NCBI RefSeq assembly: GCF_000498475.1
Contig: NZ_AVBI01000016.1
Span: 124,001 to 188,000 of the forward strand
Direction of reading: 5' to 3'
Length of the DNA: 64,000 bases
Origin: Flavobacterium cauense R2A-7
GTDB taxonomy: Bacteria > Bacteroidota > Bacteroidia > Flavobacteriales > Flavobacteriaceae
Below, piece by piece: positions 16,481-24,368 of this stretch; position 1 is the first letter of the stretch, and the number at the start of each line of letters is the position of its first letter. The position numbers and the translations under genes are program-made. The notes below the pieces were generated by a model. That model had not been told where the DNA came from, searched no databases, and worked only from the letters and a program-made list of their open reading frames with translations.

Positions 16481-17709
16481 AGGGGTAATGACTTCATTAA
16501 GGGCGAATTATCTATAAAATTATCCGGTGTGATACTGGGTAATACTTTTTCGGATTTGTCCAAAAGCGTAATCATGAAACTCCGGTACAATAGCATGGCG
16601 GAAGGATTGGTTTCGGTTAGTACCGCAAATAAACTCAGCGGATGATACGGCACGTCGCCGATACCGTTTTTGTCCAAATCATAACCTTCGTATTTGTCCC
16701 AGTAATTGCTGTTGAAGGTATTTAAAACCAGACTTCCGTTCGTACTGATGTCAAAAGTATTTTTAAGGTAATTGTTGTTCACAATTTCATTTTCCATGCA
16801 GCTGGCCTGAATTTTCATGCCCCAGCCGTTGGATTCAAAAACATTTTTTTCCACTTTAATACGCGAAGTGCCTTCCATGTAAATTCCCGAAGTGTTTTTT
16901 GAAAAACGATTGTTGAAAATATAGCTGTCGGCGATTTCTTTCAGCAATAAACCGTAGGCTGAATCTCCCCAATTTTCTTCAAAATAGTTATTGAACATTT
17001 TTACATTTTTGGTGAACATTACCGCTACACCGGCACCGTTATTTTTAAACACATTGGTAATGTAAGAATCGTCATTGGAAAACATAAAATGCAGTCCGTA
17101 CCGAATATTGTTGGAAGAAATGTTTCTCCAGATGACCGAATTGGTTACGAATTCAAAATAAATTCCGTCGCGATGACCGGATATTTTGTTGGCAATAATT
17201 TGAAGATTTTCGCTTTTCCAGCAATGGATTCCGTTGCCAATCAGCTGTTCTTCCTTGCCATACGCTTTGATGGTGTTGTTCTTTATAATACAGTTTTTTC
17301 CGTTCTGAATGTAAATACCGAAGAAATTGTTATCGAGGATGTTATTTTCTACTGTAACATTGCTTTTGTCGTATACCCGGATTCCGCAAGGATCTTCCAA
17401 AGCGGCGTGTCCGGAATTTTGAATTTTGAATCCCTTAACCACGACATTGTCGGCGTTTATGGATATTACTTCCGATTTGTTTTCACCGTCCAATATTGGA
17501 AAATGCTTTCCGATAAGGGTGATTTGTTTGTTTATTAAAATACGTCCTTCTTTGTAAGTGCCGCTTTGTACCACAATAGTATCTCCGTCTGAAGATTGTG
17601 CTATAGCGGCTTTGATACTTTTTAGCGGATGATTTTTTCCGACCAAAATAGTTTTAGCCTGGCACAATACGGAAAGGGTAAGGAAATATGCTAAGAATAT
17701 GATTCTCAT
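16477..17709 (-). CDS. nosD: NosD, periplasmic right-handed beta-helix copper maturation protein
   Basis: A 410-residue exported protein with an N-terminal signal peptide (about 1-19) and a long series of short beta-helix coils, seen as repeated segments such as NVTVENNILDNNFFGIYIQNG, the pattern of NosD/CASH domains. It works with NosF and NosY in copper delivery to NosZ. It overlaps nosL and nosF by 4 bp each, showing tight coupling. Confidence 0.93.
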   Translation of the reverse strand: MRIIFLAYFLTLSVLCQAKTILVGKNHPLKSIKAAIAQSSDGDTIVVQSGTYKEGRILINKQITLIGKHFPILDGENKSEVISINADNVVVKGFKIQNSGHAALEDPCGIRVYDKSNVTVENNILDNNFFGIYIQNGKNCIIKNNTIKAYGKEEQLIGNGIHCWKSENLQIIANKISGHRDGIYFEFVTNSVIWRNISSNNIRYGLHFMFSNDDSYITNVFKNNGAGVAVMFTKNVKMFNNYFEENWGDSAYGLLLKEIADSYIFNNRFSKNTSGIYMEGTSRIKVEKNVFESNGWGMKIQASCMENEIVNNNYLKNTFDISTNGSLVLNTFNSNYWDKYEGYDLDKNGIGDVPYHPLSLFAVLTETNPSAMLLYRSFMITLLDKSEKVLPSITPDNFIDNSPLMKSLPL

Positions 17710-18137
17710 TGAAACGAATTAAAAATTTCATCCCATGATGATGAAGTAGCGTTTAGTTTGGTTTTGTATTGATCCGCTTCCTGTTTTGTTGAAAAAGCGG
17801 CTGTATTTCCTCTCATGGGACTGGTAATGCTTCCGCCTTTTAGATAGAATGCTTTTTCGGCCGGAATTAAAGTGTTGTCCTGAAGATAATCACTAACATA
17901 AAAGGATTTTGCAGCAACGGCCGTGCCTGATTTAGCGAATTTCACCATGCAGGCTATATCGTCAAATTTGTAATGCCGTCCTTTTTCAGTAATCAGTTCG
18001 GCTCCTAATTTTCCGTTAGAGATGGTCATTTTGCAGTTGTCGCAACTGTCTGAATTTAGTTTTAGGGGTTTGGGTTCATTAGAACTGCAGGAACTTAAAT
18101 AAAATACCGTAAACAAGGCCAATACAATTTTTTTCAT
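17706..18137 (-). CDS. nosL: NosL copper chaperone lipoprotein
   Basis: A 143-residue lipoprotein (lipobox cysteine 17 in YLSSC) with the Cu(I)-binding motif SCDNCKM (Cys32, Cys35, Met37). The conserved FDDIACMVKF segment follows. It delivers copper for assembly of N2O reductase in the periplasm. Its stop overlaps the start of nosD by 4 bp. Confidence 0.93.
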   Translation of the reverse strand: MKKIVLALFTVFYLSSCSSNEPKPLKLNSDSCDNCKMTISNGKLGAELITEKGRHYKFDDIACMVKFAKSGTAVAAKSFYVSDYLQDNTLIPAEKAFYLKGGSITSPMRGNTAAFSTKQEADQYKTKLNATSSSWDEIFNSFQ

Positions 18138-18222
18138 ACATCGTTATTTATTTTTTTTCAAAATACATAGTGCTTGTGTGGTTACGAGCATCTTTATCGG
18201 AATCCATCGATTGGAACTGTAA

Positions 18223-18810
18223 TTAGGAACGTTTTTTAAATAAATGGTACTCTTTGAAAATAATTGCGAAGAGTAAAATTCCTGCGCCAGTTAACATCCA
18301 ACCTCCGGTGTCCGGAATGGAATAGGCTCCGAAATTCAGCAATTGTTTGTATCCTAAAAGAGGGGGTTGATAAGCCATTCCGGGTACTCTTATGGCAGCG
18401 TTCGGATCCAGATTATGCCCGTATTCGTAATTCCAACGGTAAAAATCGATTCCTGCCAAAGCGATGAAAACAATGTAAGTTATGAAAAAAAACAATATGG
18501 CTTTTCGTTTTGCCACGAAAATAAGCAGAAGCGAAATCAATCCGAATCCTGCAAAAACATAAGGCAGTATTTTGAATTCGATGAAATTTTCGGTGTGTAA
18601 AGTAGCCATGCCGATATAATGGTTCAATCCGTTAATGATATCCACATCGCCGCCTATTTTATTGGCATGTAATTTTAAGACCAATCCTTCCGGATATTGG
18701 GGAGCATTGAGTTCTATTTGCCACATCGGTACAAATATGGAGCCTATAAACAAAGCTGCAACAATCAAGAGCAACACCTTTGAAACTGTTGAAATTTTTG
18801 CTGTTGTCAT
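18223..18810 (-). CDS. NosB-like membrane protein of clade II nos cluster
   Basis: A 195-residue membrane protein with an N-terminal helix, a soluble loop of about 60 residues outside the membrane, and three more helices (ILPYVFAGFGLISLLLIFVA, AILFFFITYIVFIALAG and the C-terminal WMLTGAGILLFAIIF). It occupies the place of NosB in clade II nos clusters, directly after nosZ. Its detailed function is not known. The start lies just past the terminator-like hairpin at 18823-18853, so its expression may depend on read-through. Confidence 0.65.
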   Translation of the reverse strand: MTTAKISTVSKVLLLIVAALFIGSIFVPMWQIELNAPQYPEGLVLKLHANKIGGDVDIINGLNHYIGMATLHTENFIEFKILPYVFAGFGLISLLLIFVAKRKAILFFFITYIVFIALAGIDFYRWNYEYGHNLDPNAAIRVPGMAYQPPLLGYKQLLNFGAYSIPDTGGWMLTGAGILLFAIIFKEYHLFKKRS

Positions 18811-18822
18811 GGTGAAAGGGTT

Positions 18823-18853
18823 AAAAAAAGGGGCAATTTTGTTGCCCCTTTTT
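18823..18853 (-). terminator. Terminator-like hairpin between nosZ and nosB-like gene
   Basis: On the minus strand, AAAAAGGGGCAA pairs with TTGCCCCTTTTTTT. The stem plus T run has the form of an intrinsic terminator placed inside the nos operon, 11 bp after the nosZ stop. Partial termination would give more nosC-nosZ message than accessory gene message. Confidence 0.75.
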
Positions 18854-18863
18854 GATGTTTAAA

Positions 18864-20840
18864 TTATTTATTGGCAGGCAAATTGGTACCTACGCTAAAC
18901 GATATCGGTACATTACTTCCGGCTGGTGAAACGCGAACATAGCCTTGCATTTCCTGGTGTAGTGCACTACAGAAATCGGTACAGTACATTGGGAAGATAC
19001 CTACTTTTTTAGGAATCCATTTTAAGGTTGTGGTTTCTCCCGGCATGATTAAAAGTTCTCCGTTGTCGGCACCTTTGATAGCAAATCCGTGAGGCACATC
19101 CCAGTCTTGTTCAAGGTTGGTTACGTGGAAGTATACTTCGTCACCCAATTTAACACCTTCAATGTTGTCTGGTGCAAAGTGAGAACGAATGGAAGTCATG
19201 TAAACATGTACTTTGTTTCCTTCCCGAACCACTTTGGCTTCTTTTTCGCCTTTTGTTACATATGGGTGATTGTTGTCTCCGATTTTATAGAATTTCAACT
19301 GGCCGTTGTTTCGAATCAAATCGGCTGGAGCGGCTTGTGCATAATGTGGTTCTCCAATGGTTGGGAAATCCAGAATCATTTTCATTTTATCACCGCTGAT
19401 GTCGAAAATCTGCGCACTTTGTGCTAACTCAGGACCTGTTGGTAAATATCTGTCTTTTGTGATTTTATTGTAAGCGATAAGGTATTTTCCGAAAGGTTTT
19501 TTACTGTCGCCTCCAGGGATACAAAGGTGTCCAACAGAATAATACGTTGGTACTCTGTCTAATACTTTTAACGATTTGATATCCCATTTCACTACTTCTG
19601 AAGAAACGAAGAAGGTGGTATAGGCATTTCCTTTACCGTCAAATTCGGTATGTAACGGGCCTAAACCTGGTTTTTGAACTTCTCCGTGAAGTGCTGCTTC
19701 GTATTTTACTACCGGAATGCCACCGTAATTACCGTCAAATTGTTTTTTTGCAATGGCAGACTGTAATTTATCAAAACTGAATACCGGAATTAAAGCCGCT
19801 AATTTACCGGAACCTACAATGTATTCTCCACTTGGATCAACGTCACAACCGTGAGGTGATTTCGGACAAGGAATCATGTAGCAAATGTCTTTCAATTCGG
19901 CTGAATCTAAAACCAATACTTCTGTTTTGATTTCTGATTTTGCTGTATGGGTTTTTTCATCCCATTTGTTGTGCGCATATTTTACGGATTGTTTCTTTCC
20001 TTTACCGGCTTTGATGTATTCTTCTGCTTTTTTCCAGTTCACCGCCATGATAAAGTCTTTGTCTTTTTGGGAAGCATTAACTTCTAACAAGGTGTTGGCT
20101 TGTTCTGTATTGTAGCAGGAGAAGAAGAACCAACCGTGTGATTTTCCTTTTCCGGCATGGGAAAGGTCAAAATTAACACCCGGTGTTACGATTTGGAAAG
20201 CCAAATCCATTTCACCTTCTTTTCCAACTTTAACAAAACTGATGTGTCCTTTAAAATTTTCCTTGTAGGTGTTGATGGCCACGTCTCCGTTAGAATAATC
20301 TGCCGGTACACTGAAACGGGTTCCAGCCACTACATATTCTGTGTTTTCGGTGATGAAAGGCGAGGAGTGATTACCGGCACTGTTTGGTAATTCGATAATT
20401 TCTGCCGTTTTGAATGTTTTTAAATCGATACGGGCAATACGCGGTGTATTGTTAGCATTACCGAAGACCCAACGACCGTCAACTTCACCGTTAGTTTGTG
20501 ACATTTCGGTGTGGTGTAAATCATCCCATGGCACAAAGCCCTGAGAAGTGTTTAACATGGGTTTCGTTTCTTCGCTGTATCCCCAACCTTTTTCCGGATC
20601 TACCGAGAAAACCGGGATAACTCTGAATAATCTTCCGCTTGGAAGTCCGTATACACTTAGTTGACCGCTGAAACCACCGGATACGAAATTATAGAATTCG
20701 TCATATTTACCGGGCGCAACGTATGCCTTCTGTGCCGCATCGCCACTTACGGCATCTCCGGAACTTTTCGGTTTGCAGGAAGTAACCAAAGCACTCCCTA
20801 AAGCAATTACAAAAACTGCTTTTAGAAATTTATTTTTCAT
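18864..20840 (-). CDS. nosZ: Nitrous-oxide reductase NosZ (clade II, probable lipoprotein)
   Basis: Terminal denitrification enzyme reducing N2O to N2 with CuA and CuZ centres, 658 residues. The C-terminal cupredoxin domain has the CuA site Cys620, Cys624, His628, Met631 (CTDFCSALHQEM). CuZ histidines lie in the beta-propeller, for example in DDLHHTEM, SPHGCDVD, LHTEFDGKGNAY and EPHYAQAA. The N-terminus is a Sec-type signal, not a Tat twin-arginine signal, typical of clade II. It also fits a lipobox (LVTSC, Cys22), so the enzyme may be membrane tethered. nosC lies upstream, 65 bp away, and accessory genes follow after a hairpin. Confidence 0.97.
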   Translation of the reverse strand: MKNKFLKAVFVIALGSALVTSCKPKSSGDAVSGDAAQKAYVAPGKYDEFYNFVSGGFSGQLSVYGLPSGRLFRVIPVFSVDPEKGWGYSEETKPMLNTSQGFVPWDDLHHTEMSQTNGEVDGRWVFGNANNTPRIARIDLKTFKTAEIIELPNSAGNHSSPFITENTEYVVAGTRFSVPADYSNGDVAINTYKENFKGHISFVKVGKEGEMDLAFQIVTPGVNFDLSHAGKGKSHGWFFFSCYNTEQANTLLEVNASQKDKDFIMAVNWKKAEEYIKAGKGKKQSVKYAHNKWDEKTHTAKSEIKTEVLVLDSAELKDICYMIPCPKSPHGCDVDPSGEYIVGSGKLAALIPVFSFDKLQSAIAKKQFDGNYGGIPVVKYEAALHGEVQKPGLGPLHTEFDGKGNAYTTFFVSSEVVKWDIKSLKVLDRVPTYYSVGHLCIPGGDSKKPFGKYLIAYNKITKDRYLPTGPELAQSAQIFDISGDKMKMILDFPTIGEPHYAQAAPADLIRNNGQLKFYKIGDNNHPYVTKGEKEAKVVREGNKVHVYMTSIRSHFAPDNIEGVKLGDEVYFHVTNLEQDWDVPHGFAIKGADNGELLIMPGETTTLKWIPKKVGIFPMYCTDFCSALHQEMQGYVRVSPAGSNVPISFSVGTNLPANK

Positions 20841-20905
20841 TGTTTATGTATTTAGAGTAAGATTACCCCAATCTGTTTTTCCCGATCAGGATGATCCGTT
20901 CAGAT

Positions 20906-21394
20906 TTATTTTACGCCGTCGTTTTTACGCATGTATTCTAATATGTTTCTGGCTTCATCGTCAGATAATCCTTGGTTCGGCATTCTTACCAAACAGATTT
21001 CCAACTGCGCCTGTACTTCCGGATCTTTGTTGATCATTGGGTCCGGATTGGTAATAAAGTTCATAATCCATTCCGGTTTTCTTCTTTCGGTTACGCCTTT
21101 CCATCCCGGACCAACTAATTTTTCATCGGTTGGTTTGTGACAAGAAGTACATTTTACACCGGCAACTTCTTCTCCTTTAGTAGCCATGGCCTGATCTAAA
21201 GTTGCACCCAATTCAACAGTAGTATATTTTCCTTCCCCTCTTTTCGGATCGTAGGTAGATGGATCGGCTGCCTGATCATTGGATTCTTCCGTAACGGGTT
21301 TCGAAGTATCTTCTTCTTTTTTGGTTTTATCACCACCACAGGAAGCGAAAAAAGCGAAGCTGAAAACGAGGGCTAAAATTGAAGACTTGTTCAT
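20906..21394 (-). CDS. NosC-like c-type cytochrome lipoprotein
   Basis: A 162-residue mono-heme cytochrome c: lipobox cysteine 19 (FFASC), an acidic linker of about 50 residues, then heme motif CTSCH at 82-86 and a methionine-containing C-terminal segment (VRMPNQGLSDDEA). It would donate electrons to NosZ outside the membrane. The ATG at 21394 gives an intact lipoprotein signal. It is the first gene of the nos operon, with its own promoter and operator just upstream. Confidence 0.88.
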   Translation of the reverse strand: MNKSSILALVFSFAFFASCGGDKTKKEEDTSKPVTEESNDQAADPSTYDPKRGEGKYTTVELGATLDQAMATKGEEVAGVKCTSCHKPTDEKLVGPGWKGVTERRKPEWIMNFITNPDPMINKDPEVQAQLEICLVRMPNQGLSDDEARNILEYMRKNDGVK

Positions 21395-21417
21395 AGTAAG
21401 AATATTTAAGGTTTTAA

Positions 21418-21461
21418 CAAATATACGAATTCGCATATTAAATTTTTATGATTGTAATCAT
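21418..21461 (-). promoter_or_regulatory. nosC promoter with operator A
   Basis: The palindrome ATGATTGTAATCAT lies at 21448-21461 and an exact -7 element TATATTTG at 21418-21425 on the minus strand; the far end of the -7 box is 36.5 bp from the operator centre. No clear operator B is present here. Confidence 0.65.
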
Positions 21462-21517
21462 AAAACACGATGTTTGTTGTTGTTTTTGTTGTTTTTGTTA
21501 TTTTTTTGAATATAATT

Positions 21518-21550
21518 AAAAAAGCCCTGCTTACTACAAACAGGGCTTTT
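21518..21550 (-). terminator. Intrinsic terminator of candidate ncRNA / nor operon
   Basis: On the minus strand, AAAAGCCCTG pairs with CAGGGCTTTT across an 11-nt loop and is followed by seven T residues. On the plus strand the T run is only four long, so the minus direction is the better terminator. Confidence 0.85.
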
Positions 21551-21779
21551 CAACCAATTTCACCTAATTTTTCCAACAGCAGTAATGTTGGTTTAAAAGA
21601 TTTGAGGTATGTTAGTACAGTGCCTGACTAAACACTATATTTTTTTCAATCAAAGAAGTAATCTGGAAATGCTCACTTTTTAACTAATAAACTATTTCTT
21701 TGAATTTTTACTCCAAATCCCTTGATAGGTTTGCCCTTAACGCTTTTCAATTGGCTTATAAATATATAGTTGTAATTAA
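21518..21779 (-). ncRNA. Candidate anaerobically regulated small RNA
   Basis: About 260 nt on the minus strand between nosC and the norF-like gene. It has an exact -7 box TATATTTG (21785-21792), an operator A at 21816-21829 at the regulon's usual spacing, and a strong intrinsic terminator at 21518-21550. The transcribed strand has no ATG at all between promoter and terminator, so a protein is unlikely. It resembles the arrangement of an Fnr-controlled regulatory RNA such as E. coli FnrS, but there is no claim of sequence similarity. The region could instead be a long 3' end of the nor operon. Confidence 0.55.
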
Positions 21780-21784
21780 CAGTT

Positions 21785-21829
21785 CAAATATAAGACTAAA
21801 TTGTCTTTTATTGATATGATATTTATCAG
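21785..21829 (-). promoter_or_regulatory. Promoter of candidate ncRNA with operators A and B
   Basis: Operator A reads CTGATAAATATCAT on the minus strand (21816-21829). Operator B, with AAGAC and GTCTT arms, is at 21790-21809, touching the -7 element TATATTTG at 21785-21792. The spacing from operator A centre to the end of the -7 box is 37.5 bp. Confidence 0.6.
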
Positions 21830-21844
21830 GTTTCCGAAAAAAAA

Positions 21845-22090
21845 TTATAAAAAGAGTAAAATTATTGTCAAAATAAGCGTTAAAACGAAGCTTAAGCTCA
21901 ATTTCCAAAAGATATTGGCTTTTTTTAGTTCCATAAAGTCAAAGGCAACCAATATAAATTTGACAGCCCAAAGGATTAAAAGCAACGAGTAGATTGCCGT
22001 ATTGCCTTCCGAGGTTTTCATTGTAACTATACTGGAGATAAGCGTCAGCGTCAGTAAAGCAATGAAGGTATATTCTTTTGAGAGTTTCAT
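21845..22090 (-). CDS. Small COX IV/NorF-like membrane protein
   Basis: An 81-residue protein with three hydrophobic helices, of the size and pattern of cytochrome oxidase subunit IV/NorF proteins (FILVAFDFMELKKA is the family-like central segment). It is the last gene of the nor operon, 3 bp after norE. NorF has an accessory role in NO reductase activity in proteobacteria; the same role here is inference. Confidence 0.7.
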   Translation of the reverse strand: MKLSKEYTFIALLTLTLISSIVTMKTSEGNTAIYSLLLILWAVKFILVAFDFMELKKANIFWKLSLSFVLTLILTIILLFL

Positions 22091-22093
22091 GTT

Positions 22094-22675
22094 TTAAAAG
22101 ATTAGGTACACAACTGGGAACAACAACAGCCAAATCAAATCACACATGTGCCAGAAAGCACCACAGGTTTTTAAATCTTCGGCTGCGGTATCGGAATTTG
22201 TTTTTTTCATTGAATAATTGGTCCACAGAATAATGACCAAGCCTACCACAACATGTATCAGATGAAAAGCGGTTAACAGCCAATAATACATATAAAAACT
22301 GTTCACTTCGGGTGTTAATCCGTGTTCGATTTTAGCCGAATATTCGAAGCATTTCACCACAATGAAAAGGATTCCGCCCAAAGCGGTAATTTTAAGATAT
22401 AAAGAAGCCTTGGAAATATTCTTAGCTTCAAATTCATGAACCGCTTTGGCCATAAAATAGCCACTGGTTAGTAAAAATGCGGTATTGATTAATCCTAAAG
22501 TAGCATTTAACTGCAATTTGGATTGATGAAAAACTTCATAATTTTTTGTTCCGTCATGAACAAAAGCTACCAAAGCCATTCCGAAGGTTAACAATTCAAG
22601 GAAAATGATAATCCAAATCAGTATGCCTCCTGGCGGGTAGTAAATATTTTTATAATCGATTTTTGTTGCATTCAT
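22094..22675 (-). CDS. norE: NorE-like cytochrome c oxidase subunit III family protein
   Basis: A 193-residue membrane protein of the COX3 fold with five helices. The start PPGGILIWIIIFLELLTFG, the middle YYWLLTAFHLIHVVVGL and the C-terminal FWHMCDLIWLLLFPVVYL are typical. NorE is an accessory to NO reductase. It lies 6 bp after the carbonic anhydrase gene and 3 bp before the norF-like gene. Confidence 0.85.
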   Translation of the reverse strand: MNATKIDYKNIYYPPGGILIWIIIFLELLTFGMALVAFVHDGTKNYEVFHQSKLQLNATLGLINTAFLLTSGYFMAKAVHEFEAKNISKASLYLKITALGGILFIVVKCFEYSAKIEHGLTPEVNSFYMYYWLLTAFHLIHVVVGLVIILWTNYSMKKTNSDTAAEDLKTCGAFWHMCDLIWLLLFPVVYLIF

Positions 22676-22681
22676 TTTGAT

Positions 22682-23380
22682 TTATTTTTTAAAGAAGTTC
22701 ACTTCTCCGGTATGAATGTCATAATACGCACCCACAATTTTCACTTTGCCTTCATCTACCAAATGTTTGATGGTGGCGCTGTTTTCATAAATGTGTTTCA
22801 TCGTCATTTTTACATTCAGTTTGGAGGTTTCTTCCGCGATATGTTCCGGAATCGGGTAGGTGAGGTGTTTGCTGAAAGCAGGTTTGATCTGTTCGGTAAG
22901 TTGTGTTAAGTGCTCAAGTTTTACATTGTCGATTGCTCCTTGAACTGCCCCGCAGTGACTGTGACCCAAAACCACAATCAGTTTGGTGTGTTTTACTTCC
23001 ACCGCATATTCCATACTGCCCAAAATGTTATCGTCTTCCACATTTCCGGCTACACGGGCTACAAATAAGTGTCCGATTCCCTGATCCAAAACAATTTCCG
23101 GCGGAACTCTCGAATCGATGCAGCTCAAAACAAAACTGTGCGGATGTTGTCCATTTTTGGTTTTCTGAATCTGCTCCTGATAATCAGTGTAAATCATTTC
23201 ATTGTCCAAAAAACGATTGTTGCCATAAATCAATTCGTTTAACGCTTCTTCCGGATTGTTTATTTCGGGATCGATATTGTTTCGTTCACTAAATTCCAAA
23301 AAGAATATTGCTAACAGCACTAAAGCGCATTTTGTAAGCAATGAGGAAAGAAAAGTATTTGGTTTTTGAGTATTTCTCAT
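22682..23380 (-). CDS. Beta-class carbonic anhydrase, exported or membrane-anchored
   Basis: A 232-residue zinc enzyme interconverting CO2 and bicarbonate. The zinc ligands Cys87, His140 and Cys143 and the Asp89-Arg91 dyad (SCIDSR, GHSHCG) are all present. An N-terminal hydrophobic segment (about 11-29) indicates export or anchoring to the membrane, unlike most cytosolic beta enzymes. Placement between the hemerythrin/PAS gene and norE within the nor operon is unusual; pH or bicarbonate supply around proton-consuming denitrification is a guess. Confidence 0.92.
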   Translation of the reverse strand: MRNTQKPNTFLSSLLTKCALVLLAIFFLEFSERNNIDPEINNPEEALNELIYGNNRFLDNEMIYTDYQEQIQKTKNGQHPHSFVLSCIDSRVPPEIVLDQGIGHLFVARVAGNVEDDNILGSMEYAVEVKHTKLIVVLGHSHCGAVQGAIDNVKLEHLTQLTEQIKPAFSKHLTYPIPEHIAEETSKLNVKMTMKHIYENSATIKHLVDEGKVKIVGAYYDIHTGEVNFFKK

Positions 23381-23395
23381 GACCGTGTATTTTAA

Positions 23396-24361
23396 TTATT
23401 TCCAGTCTAATAATCGTTTTTCGCCTTCAATGTTTTTGATATCGGTGATGTCCTGTGACATTTCAATCACGCCTTTGTAATTTTTTTGGGCATCACGAAC
23501 CGCGAAATAGCGGATGTAAATCAGGCGTTCTTTATAATTGATCCAAAAGGCCGATTCGTTTTGTTCGCCTTTTCTAAATTTATCCAGAATTTCCAATACG
23601 GTTCCCACACTTTTCGGCGGATGGCAAAAGCGAACTTCCCTCCCGATAATCCCCGCACTTCTCGGGAAAACGCGTTCTTCACCACGGTTGTAGAAAATTA
23701 CCTTGTCGTTTTCATCCACATAAGTGATATCCAACGGCATGGTTTTCAATAGTAAATTTACCTGTTCCACGGTCATGTAGCCTTCGTCGTAATGTGTGGT
23801 GTTCTCCAGTGAAAAAGTCATTTCGCGTTGGGTAAAATCCTGACTCGGATGCACATATTCTTCTTTTGGATACGGAAGCGGCGCTTTAGGTAACATCCAG
23901 CCGATTTCTTCTTCGCCGGCGCGCATTTCAATCCAATCCGCATCGGTTAAAATTTCTAAGGCATTTGGGAACAATACGGTTTCTTCCACTTGCATCAGTC
24001 GGTAAATTCCGTTGATTAAATAAGGGGTGTTGATTTTAATGGTCTCAAAATCTCGTGCATCGATGTCTTTACGCATTAATCTAAATTGGTCCCTTAAGTT
24101 ATCGTGAAACGACCACATCCCTTGCGACGGACCGTTCCAACCGCGTTTTTCCAAATAAGGAAACAGTTGGTTTTCTTTGCGTTGAAATCGTTTTTCAATC
24201 GTATACAGTTCGTTAAAAATATTGAAGAATTTCTGCGCTTCCGTCATCGGATTGGTGATGGCGAGTTCTTCCAGTAGTTTATGAATAATATCCGTTTCCT
24301 GAAAATAGGTGTGAACCGGGTGCCCTTCAGGGATGGCAGTGTTATTTTGAGTATCGTTCAT
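23396..24361 (-). CDS. Hemerythrin-like plus PAS-domain protein (DUF438 type)
   Basis: A 321-residue cytosolic protein. Residues about 15-155 form a helical hemerythrin-like bundle with spaced His/Glu (IIHKLLEEL, ENQLFPYLEKRG, SFHDNLRDQF, VEETVLFPNAL). Residues about 195-315 form a PAS domain (MPLDITYVDENDKVIFYNRG, then FCHPPKSV and a YKGVIEMSQDITDI end). This pairing is typical of DUF438 proteins and suggests binding of NO or O2 at a di-iron site with a sensory or repair role. It is between norD and the carbonic anhydrase gene. Confidence 0.82.
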   Translation of the reverse strand: MNDTQNNTAIPEGHPVHTYFQETDIIHKLLEELAITNPMTEAQKFFNIFNELYTIEKRFQRKENQLFPYLEKRGWNGPSQGMWSFHDNLRDQFRLMRKDIDARDFETIKINTPYLINGIYRLMQVEETVLFPNALEILTDADWIEMRAGEEEIGWMLPKAPLPYPKEEYVHPSQDFTQREMTFSLENTTHYDEGYMTVEQVNLLLKTMPLDITYVDENDKVIFYNRGEERVFPRSAGIIGREVRFCHPPKSVGTVLEILDKFRKGEQNESAFWINYKERLIYIRYFAVRDAQKNYKGVIEMSQDITDIKNIEGEKRLLDWK

Positions 24362-24368
24362 GATCGTG

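Noticed and set aside
21518..21779. A cyclic-di-GMP (GEMM) riboswitch, because of the word AGGGCAAACC
   Set aside because: The second conserved block and the paired stems of that riboswitch are absent, and no downstream ORF fits.
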